A DNA stretch of 40,674 nt, taken from contig JAZDLO010000116.1 in the NCBI GenBank assembly GCA_043801935.1, forward strand, positions 1 through 40,674, read 5' to 3'. The stretch is from JAZDLO01 sp043801935 (lineage in GTDB: Bacteria > Actinomycetota > Thermoleophilia > RBG-16-64-13). Position 1 is the stretch's first letter. Every line of letters begins with the position of its first letter. Of the stretch, positions 14,479 through 21,073 are shown piece by piece. The notes beneath the pieces are model-generated. The model had not been told where the DNA came from, searched no databases, and saw only the letters and a list, made by a program, of their open reading frames with translations. The translations under genes were made by a program, and so were the position numbers.

Positions 14479-17069
14479 GGGGAAGAGCCCTCCCATTTCT
14501 CCACCTGCACCAGGCACGAGTTGGGCGCCTGCCCCGTGGACGTCGGCGTGATGAACCGCTTCGAGGTAAGCATGTTGACGCACCCAGCTTTGTCGGGCGA
14601 CTCCCCCGGCGTGCCCAAGGGCAGGTAGTCGGCGCAGGACTCGTAGGAGTGCACGGTCCCCGGGGGGACCCGTTCCGTCAGCTGTGCAGCCAGGATGACC
14701 GAGGCCCGATCGTTGAAAGCCCGGACGAGGTCGCCGTCCCCGATGTTTCGGACGGCCGCGTCCTTGGTGTTGAGACGCATGATCCAGTAGTGGTTGCCGT
14801 CTTCTTTGAGAACGCGGTGGTCCTTGATGTCGTTGCTCCAACTCCCCTTCGCATCCCCCATGGTGTGGAAGCTGAAGCGGGGGTGGGGCGAGACCATCTG
14901 CAACGGGTATCTTCCGTAGAGCTCTGTGGTGTGGTGGCCTTCCCAGCTCTCTATGTATTGCGGCCCGAGGGCGGGGCGCTCCGGGTCGACGGTGCCCGTC
15001 TTCTCGAAGCGGGTGAGGCTGGACGAGACGAACTCGATCTTGCCGGATGAGGTCTGCAGGCCCTTGAGCGCTACCTGATCCCAGACCGGTGGGCCCCAGT
15101 CGGGAGTGTCCTTCTCCCGGTCCTCAGCGAACCAGCGCAGGGCCGGAGTCGGCTCGTGGTCCTCGGGGACCGGCACCATGTAGTAGCCTTTCTTCTCGAA
15201 GTCCTCCCAGGAGATCCGGGTGGGCAGGTCGCTGGCGTTGAAGATCCGCTTGACCCAATCGAGGTCGGTGTGACCGCCTTCGGAATAGATGTGGCCCACA
15301 CCGAGGCGCTCGGCCAAGAGGGAGAAGATCTCGTAGTCCGACTTCGACTCTCCCAGCGGCTCGATGCACTTCTTCTGCAGCACGATGAGGCGGTGGTTGC
15401 ACTGATCGAACTTGTGCGTGCCGTATCCGGAGGCGAACGCCCAATCACCGATATCCCAGCGCTCGAAATTGGTGCAGGCCGGCAGAATGATGTCGGCGAA
15501 CCGGGTCTCTCCCTCGAACCAGATCGATTGATTGACCACGAAGGGGACCTTGCCCTCCCGGTAAGCCCTCACGTAGCGGTTGGTCTCGGTCATGGTGCCG
15601 ATGAAGGAGCCCCCGTACCGGTAGTACATGCCCACGTACGGATACCCCGGGGCCGGGTACTCGTACTTGTGGAACTGCGACTCGATCGACGCTCCGCAGA
15701 AGCCTCTGCCGCGCCACTCCAGCTGCTCGTGCATCATGGCCTCGGGGATCCTGAGCCGGGGGACCGTTTGGCCCTCGGAGGAGTGCTGGACGTTCGAGAA
15801 TGTCCCGCCGTTGGGCCACATGCGGTGGGCCAGGCGATAGCCGGTGGCGGTGTTGGCGATGTCGCCGGATATGCCACCCTCGGCGTAGCCGGGGAACCAG
15901 AAGGTCTTGTCGAAAGGCACGCCCGAAGTAGTCGACCAGATGTTGCTACCCGGCTTGCCCATGCCCTGCATGGCGGCCAGGGCGATCATGGTGCGGGCCC
16001 ACTCGTTGCCGGTGGCGGCGCGGCACGCGCCGCCCCAACCCCCCATGGCGCCCGCCGACAGCATGGTCTTCTTGGAGCCCCATTCCCTGGCGAGAGCCCG
16101 GATGTCCCGGGCCGGGATGCCGCTCTCCCCCTCGGCCCACTCCGGTGTCTTGGCTACGCCGTCGCTCTCACCGAGGACGTAGTCCTTCCACTCGTCGAAC
16201 CCCTTGGTACGGGAGGCGACGTATTCCTTGTCGTAGGTGCCTTCGGTCAACCAGGTGAAGGCGATAGCCAAGCCGAAGGCTACGTCGGTCCCCAGGCGCG
16301 GTGCGAACCACTTGTCCGCGAGCAGGCCGGCCGTATGGTTGTAGTAGGGATCGATGAACACCATCTTGACCCCGAGCTCCTTGAGCCAATAGCGGCGTGA
16401 AGTGGCTTCGAATGCGCCGTATACCCCACCGGTGGTCTCGGGATCGGCCGACCAGAACACCACCATCTCGGTGTGCTTTAGAGCGTCTTCAAGGAGATCG
16501 TACTGCTCGGGGATGCCCAGCCGGTGGCTGAAGCCCCACATGTGCACGCCTCCCCAGTGCCAGCCTTCCCAGCTGTCGGGGTTGTGCTCGGCATAGGTGA
16601 AGCCCACCAGGTTCATGAAACGGTTATAGGCGCTGAACCGGTAGCCGACGTTTCCCCAGAGGTGGTGAGACCCTGGAGTGGTTAGCATCGCCGCCGGTCC
16701 AAGTTCCCGCTTGATCCTGACGATCTCATCGGCGACCATGCCCAGAGCTTCGCCCCAGCTGATGGGCTCATACCCGGATTCGCCCCGCTTGTGAATGTTT
16801 CGGTCGCCTTTGGGGTCGAAGTCTACGCGTTTGAGTGGGGTGAGGATCCGGTTGGGGGAGTAGATGGTGGACTTGTGAGCGGCTGTCCACGGAGAGAGCG
16901 TCGTCTTCCGGGGCGGTGTGAAGGCTCGCCCCCTGGCCCTTATGGTCCACGACGGACCGTCGCTGCTGTCGAGCTCAAGAGGGACGATGCGCACGATCTT
17001 GCCACCCTGGACATCGACATGTACCGGACCGCCGGTCGTGAGATTGGTGAGGCGGTGGATCTTCCCCAT
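14463..17069 (-). CDS. athL: Molybdopterin oxidoreductase, pyrogallol-phloroglucinol transhydroxylase large-subunit-like
   Basis: This 868-aa protein belongs to the DMSO-reductase family of bis-MGD molybdenum enzymes. It looks closest to the alpha subunit of pyrogallol-phloroglucinol transhydroxylase from Pelobacter acidigallici (about 875 aa), which moves a hydroxyl group between polyphenols during anaerobic degradation. From memory, that enzyme uses His144, Asp174, Ser175 (Mo ligand) and Tyr404. The same residues appear here at a constant offset of nine: His135, Asp165, Ser166 and Tyr395, in SHHLWGN, HNPDSWEGWHWGG and FPGYAEGGISGD. There is no N-terminal Cys motif for a 4Fe-4S cluster and no twin-arginine signal, both as in that subunit, so it should be cytoplasmic. 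The ATG at 17069 has AAGGGGA upstream; an upstream ATG at 17147 is less likely. No iron-sulfur small-subunit gene is adjacent. Exact substrate is not proven; a related polyphenol or catechol dehydroxylase role is possible. Confidence 0.85.
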   Translation of the reverse strand: MGKIHRLTNLTTGGPVHVDVQGGKIVRIVPLELDSSDGPSWTIRARGRAFTPPRKTTLSPWTAAHKSTIYSPNRILTPLKRVDFDPKGDRNIHKRGESGYEPISWGEALGMVADEIVRIKRELGPAAMLTTPGSHHLWGNVGYRFSAYNRFMNLVGFTYAEHNPDSWEGWHWGGVHMWGFSHRLGIPEQYDLLEDALKHTEMVVFWSADPETTGGVYGAFEATSRRYWLKELGVKMVFIDPYYNHTAGLLADKWFAPRLGTDVAFGLAIAFTWLTEGTYDKEYVASRTKGFDEWKDYVLGESDGVAKTPEWAEGESGIPARDIRALAREWGSKKTMLSAGAMGGWGGACRAATGNEWARTMIALAAMQGMGKPGSNIWSTTSGVPFDKTFWFPGYAEGGISGDIANTATGYRLAHRMWPNGGTFSNVQHSSEGQTVPRLRIPEAMMHEQLEWRGRGFCGASIESQFHKYEYPAPGYPYVGMYYRYGGSFIGTMTETNRYVRAYREGKVPFVVNQSIWFEGETRFADIILPACTNFERWDIGDWAFASGYGTHKFDQCNHRLIVLQKKCIEPLGESKSDYEIFSLLAERLGVGHIYSEGGHTDLDWVKRIFNASDLPTRISWEDFEKKGYYMVPVPEDHEPTPALRWFAEDREKDTPDWGPPVWDQVALKGLQTSSGKIEFVSSSLTRFEKTGTVDPERPALGPQYIESWEGHHTTELYGRYPLQMVSPHPRFSFHTMGDAKGSWSNDIKDHRVLKEDGNHYWIMRLNTKDAAVRNIGDGDLVRAFNDRASVILAAQLTERVPPGTVHSYESCADYLPLGTPGESPDKAGCVNMLTSKRFITPTSTGQAPNSCLVQVEKWEGSSPADRS

Positions 17070-17100
17070 GTTCGTCCCCTTGTTCCCATTGTTTCGGCAA

Positions 17101-17118
17101 ATGGTTATCATATACCAT
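17101..17118. promoter_or_regulatory. AT-rich dyad overlapping a possible athL -10 element
   Basis: The 18-base segment ATGGTTATCATATACCAT has 5-bp inverted arms (ATGGT/ACCAT) around an 8-base AT-rich centre, unusual in this G+C-rich sequence. Read on the minus strand it contains TATGAT (17112-17107), a plausible -10 hexamer about 38 bases before the athL-like start. No good -35 is visible. It could be an operator for a local regulator controlling this gene, but no regulator gene is in the window. Confidence 0.4.
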
Positions 17119-17165
17119 TCCTGTCGCAGACTCGTGGCAGGTTTCACACAGCTCCGCGGCTTACC

Positions 17166-17194
17166 TTGACACTCGCGAGCTATCTCACTATTAT
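17166..17194 (+). promoter_or_regulatory. Sigma-70-type promoter of rplM-rpsI
   Basis: TTGACA (17166-17171) and TATTAT (17189-17194) are separated by exactly 17 bases. This is a near-perfect housekeeping promoter. Transcription should start near 17201, giving a short leader with AAGGAGG at 17210-17216 and GTG 17221. It faces away from the minus-strand oxidoreductase, so the 151-base gap drives both directions. Confidence 0.9.
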
Positions 17195-17220
17195 GTGCGT
17201 TCGCGTTTTAAGGAGGCAGT

Positions 17221-17655
17221 GTGAAAACCTATTCGGCGAAGCCCGGTGAGGTCCAGCGCAACTGGTGGGTCGTCGACGCAGAAGGCAAGAACCTCGGCCG
17301 GCTCGCGTCAGAGATCGCCATCGTGCTGCGGGGCAAGAACAAACCCCAATATACCCCGCACGTTGATACCGGGGATTTTGTCGTCGTGGTGAACGCCGAG
17401 AAGATAGCGGTGACCGGCAACAAGCTCGCGGGCAAGATCTACTACCGGCACTCGGGTTACCCCGGGGGCCTCAAGGGCCGCACTCTCGGGCAGATGCTCG
17501 AACGCCGGCCGACCGAAGTCCTGCGGAAGGCTGTCAAGGGTATGTTGCCCAAGAACCGGCTGGCCGCTCAGCAGCTAGGAAAACTTAAGATCTATGCTGG
17601 GCCGAAGCATCCTCACGTGGCCCAGCGTCCGGAGGAGTTGCCATGGCAGCAGTAG
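17221..17655 (+). CDS. rplM: 50S ribosomal protein L13
   Basis: L13 (144 aa) is an early 50S assembly protein. The sequence KTYSAKPGEVQRNWWVVDAEGKNLGRLAS and the later YYRHSGYPGGLK, RRPTEVLRKAVKGMLPKN and LKIYAGPKHPH are diagnostic. The GTG start lies 5 bases after a full AAGGAGG site (17210-17216). It usually follows truA directly; here two extra genes intervene. It overlaps rpsI by 13 bases. Confidence 0.98.
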   Translation: MKTYSAKPGEVQRNWWVVDAEGKNLGRLASEIAIVLRGKNKPQYTPHVDTGDFVVVVNAEKIAVTGNKLAGKIYYRHSGYPGGLKGRTLGQMLERRPTEVLRKAVKGMLPKNRLAAQQLGKLKIYAGPKHPHVAQRPEELPWQQ

Positions 17656-18035
17656 TCTACTCGGCGACGGGCAAGAGGAAGACCTCGGTGGCCCGGGTGC
17701 GTCTCATGCCGGGTACTGGGAACATCACGGTCAACGGCAAGGACGTCAAGGACTACTTCAACCGCCAGACCCTTATGCTCGTGGTGCGGTCGCCGCTGGT
17801 GGAGACCGGTACCGACTCGAGGTACGACGTGATCGCTCAGATCCACGGCGGCGGCAAGTCCGGCCAGGCAGGAGCTCTGAAGCACGGTCTGGCTCGGGCG
17901 CTGGTGGAGGCCGACCCCTCACTCAAGACCGACGTCAAGCGGGCGGGGCACCTTTCCCGCGACGCCCGTATGGTGGAGCGCAAGAAGGCCGGTCTGAAGA
18001 AAGCCCGTAAGCGCCCGCAGTTCTCGAAGCGCTAG
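17643..18035 (+). CDS. rpsI: 30S ribosomal protein S9
   Basis: S9 (130 aa) reaches with its C-terminal tail to the P-site tRNA anticodon stem loop. The N-terminal YSATGKRKTSVARVRL, the central GGGKSGQAGALKHGLARAL and the basic tail KARKRPQFSKR are complete. ATG 17643 overlaps rplM by 13 bases, with GGAGG at 17631-17635 inside rplM. A strong intrinsic terminator follows 22 bases after the stop. Confidence 0.98.
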   Translation: MAAVVYSATGKRKTSVARVRLMPGTGNITVNGKDVKDYFNRQTLMLVVRSPLVETGTDSRYDVIAQIHGGGKSGQAGALKHGLARALVEADPSLKTDVKRAGHLSRDARMVERKKAGLKKARKRPQFSKR

Positions 18036-18057
18036 TCGCTTCAGCTTCTAGGGGATC

Positions 18058-18095
18058 ACGGGGCGAGGGAGAGTTCTCCCTCGCCCCGTTCTTTT
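18058..18095 (+). terminator. Intrinsic terminator after rpsI
   Basis: A perfect 15-bp inverted repeat (arms 18058-18072 and 18075-18089) is separated by only 2 bases, which in RNA would open to a tetraloop, and is followed by TCTTTT. The stem is very G+C-rich. It ends the rplM-rpsI unit. Confidence 0.9.
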
Positions 18096-18143
18096 CACGG
18101 GGGGGTCTGCGCGAGAGCACGGAAGGAGCCGAGCGGTCTGAAC

Positions 18144-19148
18144 ATGCCTGAGCTGTGGGTAGACATCGTCGCTATCGGTAGGAACACCGAGGTCGTGGCG
18201 GCATTGCTCCGTGAGCACCATGTGGACCTGGTAGGTGTCACCAAGGGCTGTCTGGGAGAACCCCGAGTGGCGGCGGCCATGCTGGCCGGCGGCGCGGTGG
18301 CGCTGGCCGATACCCGCGACCGTAACCTGCGCGGGTTGCGGACCGCTTTGCCGGACGCGGAACTGCATCGCATCCATCTACCTTCCCTTGTGGAGCCATT
18401 CGAACCAGGCGATATCACCTATGTGTCTTCGTGGGAGGGGGCGGAGGCCGTGGCAGCGCTCCCGCCGACCCATCCGCGCCTTGCGCGCCGGATCATGGTA
18501 CAGGTGGAGACTGGGGACGAGCGGGAAGGCGCTCCTTTGGAGGGATTGCCGGAGCTCGTCGGGACGATCGCCGGCGACCCGCGCCTCGAGTTCACGGGCG
18601 TTGCCACCAACTACGCTTGCTTTCGAGGCAAGCCCGATGGCATCAGAGCGTCGGTAGAGGCGATCGCCCATGCGGCGGCCGCGCTGCGCGCGGCCGGCCT
18701 TCCGGTGACCCGGGTGTCGGGGGGGAACTCCAGCTTGCTGTGGCTGCTGATGCAGGGCGAGACTCTGCCTGCCGAAGTGACCGAATTAAGGTGCGGCGAG
18801 GCTTTGCTGCTCGGGCAAGACGCCCTGCGCTATGAGGCGCTTCCGGGCTGCCGCACAGACGCCTGTATTCTGCGGGCCGAAGTGCTCGAGGAGTATACTA
18901 AGCCCGCTCGTGAACGGAGGGCGCGGCGGCTGGTCTTGGGGGTGGGTAGGCAGGATCTGGGCTCGGGCGCGGTCAAGTTCCTTCAGCCGGACTTCAAGGA
19001 GATCGGGCGCTCGGCCGACTACCTGGTGGTAGAGGCGGCGGCGGCTTGTCCGGGTGTCTTCGCGGGCGGCATGGTCGACATGGTCCCTTCGTATGAGGCC
19101 CTGGTGGGTGCCTGGAGCTCTCCGTACGTGGAGCTAAGACTTGGATAG
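18144..19148 (+). CDS. PLP-dependent amino-acid racemase, COG3457 (ornithine/alanine racemase-like)
   Basis: This 334-aa protein resembles the fold-type III PLP enzymes of the alanine/ornithine racemase family (COG3457). The probable PLP lysine is Lys34 in GVTKGCLGEP. ALADTRDRNL, TGVATNYACFRG, VSGGNSS (191-197, expected phosphate-binding region) and LRCGEALLLGQD are family motifs. It would interconvert L- and D-forms of an amino acid, but the substrate cannot be read from sequence. It lies 30 bases upstream of glmS, which hints at a link to cell-wall precursors. The start ATG 18144 has AAGGAG about 16 bases upstream, and no promoter is clear after the preceding terminator. Confidence 0.85.
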   Translation: MPELWVDIVAIGRNTEVVAALLREHHVDLVGVTKGCLGEPRVAAAMLAGGAVALADTRDRNLRGLRTALPDAELHRIHLPSLVEPFEPGDITYVSSWEGAEAVAALPPTHPRLARRIMVQVETGDEREGAPLEGLPELVGTIAGDPRLEFTGVATNYACFRGKPDGIRASVEAIAHAAAALRAAGLPVTRVSGGNSSLLWLLMQGETLPAEVTELRCGEALLLGQDALRYEALPGCRTDACILRAEVLEEYTKPARERRARRLVLGVGRQDLGSGAVKFLQPDFKEIGRSADYLVVEAAAACPGVFAGGMVDMVPSYEALVGAWSSPYVELRLG

Positions 19149-19178
19149 GGGATCTTTGGCAATGGAGGTTACATACTG

Positions 19179-21011
19179 ATGTGTGGCATCGTCGGGTACG
19201 TGGGCGATCGGCCCTGCCGCGATATCCTTTTTCGAGGACTGCGCAAGCTCGAGTACCGCGGCTATGACTCCGCCGGCATCTCCATCATCGGCGACGGCAG
19301 GTTCGAGCTCCTCCATTCGGTAGGTAACCTGGACAATCTCGAGGCCATCCTCGATCAGATAGGTGACGGGGGGAACTTGGGCATAGCGCACACTCGCTGG
19401 GCCACCCATGGCCGTCCCTCGAACGAGAACGCCCATCCGCACACCGACTGCTCCGGCCGCTTCGCCATCGTGCTCAACGGCATCGTGGAGAACTACCTGG
19501 GTCTTCGGGCCGAGCTCCAGGAAGAGGGGCATGAGTTCACCTCCGAGACCGACGCCGAAGTGGTGGCCCACCTTATCGAGCGGGCGTACCGGGGATCGCT
19601 CCAGGAGGCCACGGTCGAAGCCTACCGCCAGATGGAGGGCCACTTCACCTACTGCGCCATCGCCGTCGACGACCCTGATGTGATCGTGGGTGTGCGCAAA
19701 GAGACCCCGCTGGTGGTAGGGCTGGGTCACGGCGAGAACTTCTTGGCCTCGGCCATACCGGCCTTCCTGGCCGAAACCCGTGCAGTGATCTTTCCTGAGG
19801 ATGGAGACATCGTAGTGGTAAAGCGGGATTCGGTCGAGGTCTTCGGCCTCGATGGTTCGCCGGTCTTGCGAGACGTCCAGACGGTGGACTGGGACGAAGA
19901 GGCGGCTGAGAAGGGCGGGTACGAGACCTTCATGCTCAAGGAGATACACGAGCAGCCCACTTCGCTCGCCGATACCCTGGCAGAGCGTGTCGGACCGGAC
20001 GGCGAGGTGGTCCTGGACGGCCTGGGGTTGACCCCGGAGCTCATCCGGGGGATCAGACAGGTCATCATCGTGGCCTGCGGCACCTCGTACCATGCCGGTC
20101 TGGTGGGTAAGTACGCCCTCGAACGCTGGGCGCGGATACCGGTGGAAGTGGAAGTGGCTTCCGAGTTCCGCTATCGCGATCCGGTGATCGGGCCTGACAG
20201 CCTGTGTATCGCCATCAGCCAGTCGGGCGAGACGGCGGACACCCTGGCTGCAATGCGCCTGGCCCGGCACGGGGGGGCGCGCGTGTTGGCGGTGACCAAT
20301 ATCGTCGGTTCGCAGGCTACCCGGGAGGCCGACGGGGTGCTCTTCACTCGGGCAGGTCTCGAGATCGGGGTGGCGGCGACGAAGACCTTCCTCAGCCAGG
20401 TCTTGGCCATGTTGCTCCTGGGGCTCTATTTCGGCGAAGGCCGGGGCCATCTCGCCCGCGAACGAGTGCGGGCATACACGGAGGAATTGCGCCACATCCC
20501 CAGGCTGCTCGGTGACTACCTGGAAGACGGAGCTGCGGCGCGGGTGGATGAGGTGGCTGGGAAGTTTGCCTCCAGCCGGTTCTTCCTGTGCCTGGGGCGG
20601 CATCTCGGCTTGCCCGTGGCCCTGGAGGGAGCGCTGAAGCTCAAAGAGATCTCCTACATCCCCACCGACGCGTACGCGGCCGGAGAGATGAAGCACGGGC
20701 CCATCGCCCTGCTGGAAGAGGGCTCGCCCGTGTTGGTCGTGGCCACCGACAGCTTCATCTACGACAAGCTCATGTCCAACGTTCAAGAAGTGAGGGCCCG
20801 GGGGGCGCGGGTCATCGCGGTGGCTTCCGAGGGCAACGAGAGCCTGCGCGAGATCGCGGACGAGATCCTCTATGTCCCTCGCACCGACGAGATGCTCGCC
20901 CCGCTCCTCTCCGTAGTCCCGCTGCAGCTGTTCGCCTACTACGTGGCCAAGAACCGGGGCGAGAAGGTCGATCAGCCGCGTAATCTCGCTAAGACCGTAA
21001 CGGTGGAGTAG
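19179..21011 (+). CDS. glmS: Glutamine-fructose-6-phosphate aminotransferase (isomerizing)
   Basis: GlmS (610 aa) makes glucosamine-6-phosphate from fructose-6-phosphate and glutamine, the entry step to UDP-GlcNAc. The N-terminal glutaminase domain has catalytic Cys2 (MCGIVGYVG) and THTRWATHG-like AHTRWATHGRPS. Two SIS domains follow with VACGTSYHAGL and ISQSGETADTLAA. The C terminus ends in the canonical DQPRNLAKTVTVE. GGAGG at 19163-19167 precedes ATG. The upstream gap of 30 bases leaves no room for a glmS ribozyme. Confidence 0.98.
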   Translation: MCGIVGYVGDRPCRDILFRGLRKLEYRGYDSAGISIIGDGRFELLHSVGNLDNLEAILDQIGDGGNLGIAHTRWATHGRPSNENAHPHTDCSGRFAIVLNGIVENYLGLRAELQEEGHEFTSETDAEVVAHLIERAYRGSLQEATVEAYRQMEGHFTYCAIAVDDPDVIVGVRKETPLVVGLGHGENFLASAIPAFLAETRAVIFPEDGDIVVVKRDSVEVFGLDGSPVLRDVQTVDWDEEAAEKGGYETFMLKEIHEQPTSLADTLAERVGPDGEVVLDGLGLTPELIRGIRQVIIVACGTSYHAGLVGKYALERWARIPVEVEVASEFRYRDPVIGPDSLCIAISQSGETADTLAAMRLARHGGARVLAVTNIVGSQATREADGVLFTRAGLEIGVAATKTFLSQVLAMLLLGLYFGEGRGHLARERVRAYTEELRHIPRLLGDYLEDGAAARVDEVAGKFASSRFFLCLGRHLGLPVALEGALKLKEISYIPTDAYAAGEMKHGPIALLEEGSPVLVVATDSFIYDKLMSNVQEVRARGARVIAVASEGNESLREIADEILYVPRTDEMLAPLLSVVPLQLFAYYVAKNRGEKVDQPRNLAKTVTVE

Positions 21012-21073
21012 TCGTGGACGCGCCCAGGGAAGCGCGGCGGGGCGCGCAAAACGGCGCGAGTGGCGAGGAACTG

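Noticed and set aside
15156..16400. 414-codon + strand frame inside the oxidoreductase gene
   Set aside because: No recognisable domain and no ribosome binding site; the minus-strand protein has clear catalytic motifs throughout.
14463..17069. Catechol dehydroxylase of Eggerthella type or periplasmic molybdoenzyme
   Set aside because: There is no twin-arginine leader and no N-terminal Fe-S cysteine motif, and active-site motifs fit the transhydroxylase better. A tree would be needed to exclude it fully.
14425..17220. Mobile-element origin of the oxidoreductase segment
   Set aside because: No transposase or integrase and no flanking direct or inverted repeats were found by eye, and base composition looks like that of the neighbours.
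19149..19178. glmS ribozyme/riboswitch upstream of glmS
   Set aside because: Only 30 bases separate the genes, far too short for the ribozyme.
19134..20786. 550-codon antisense frame over glmS
   Set aside because: Same composition effect; GlmS on the + strand is complete and canonical.
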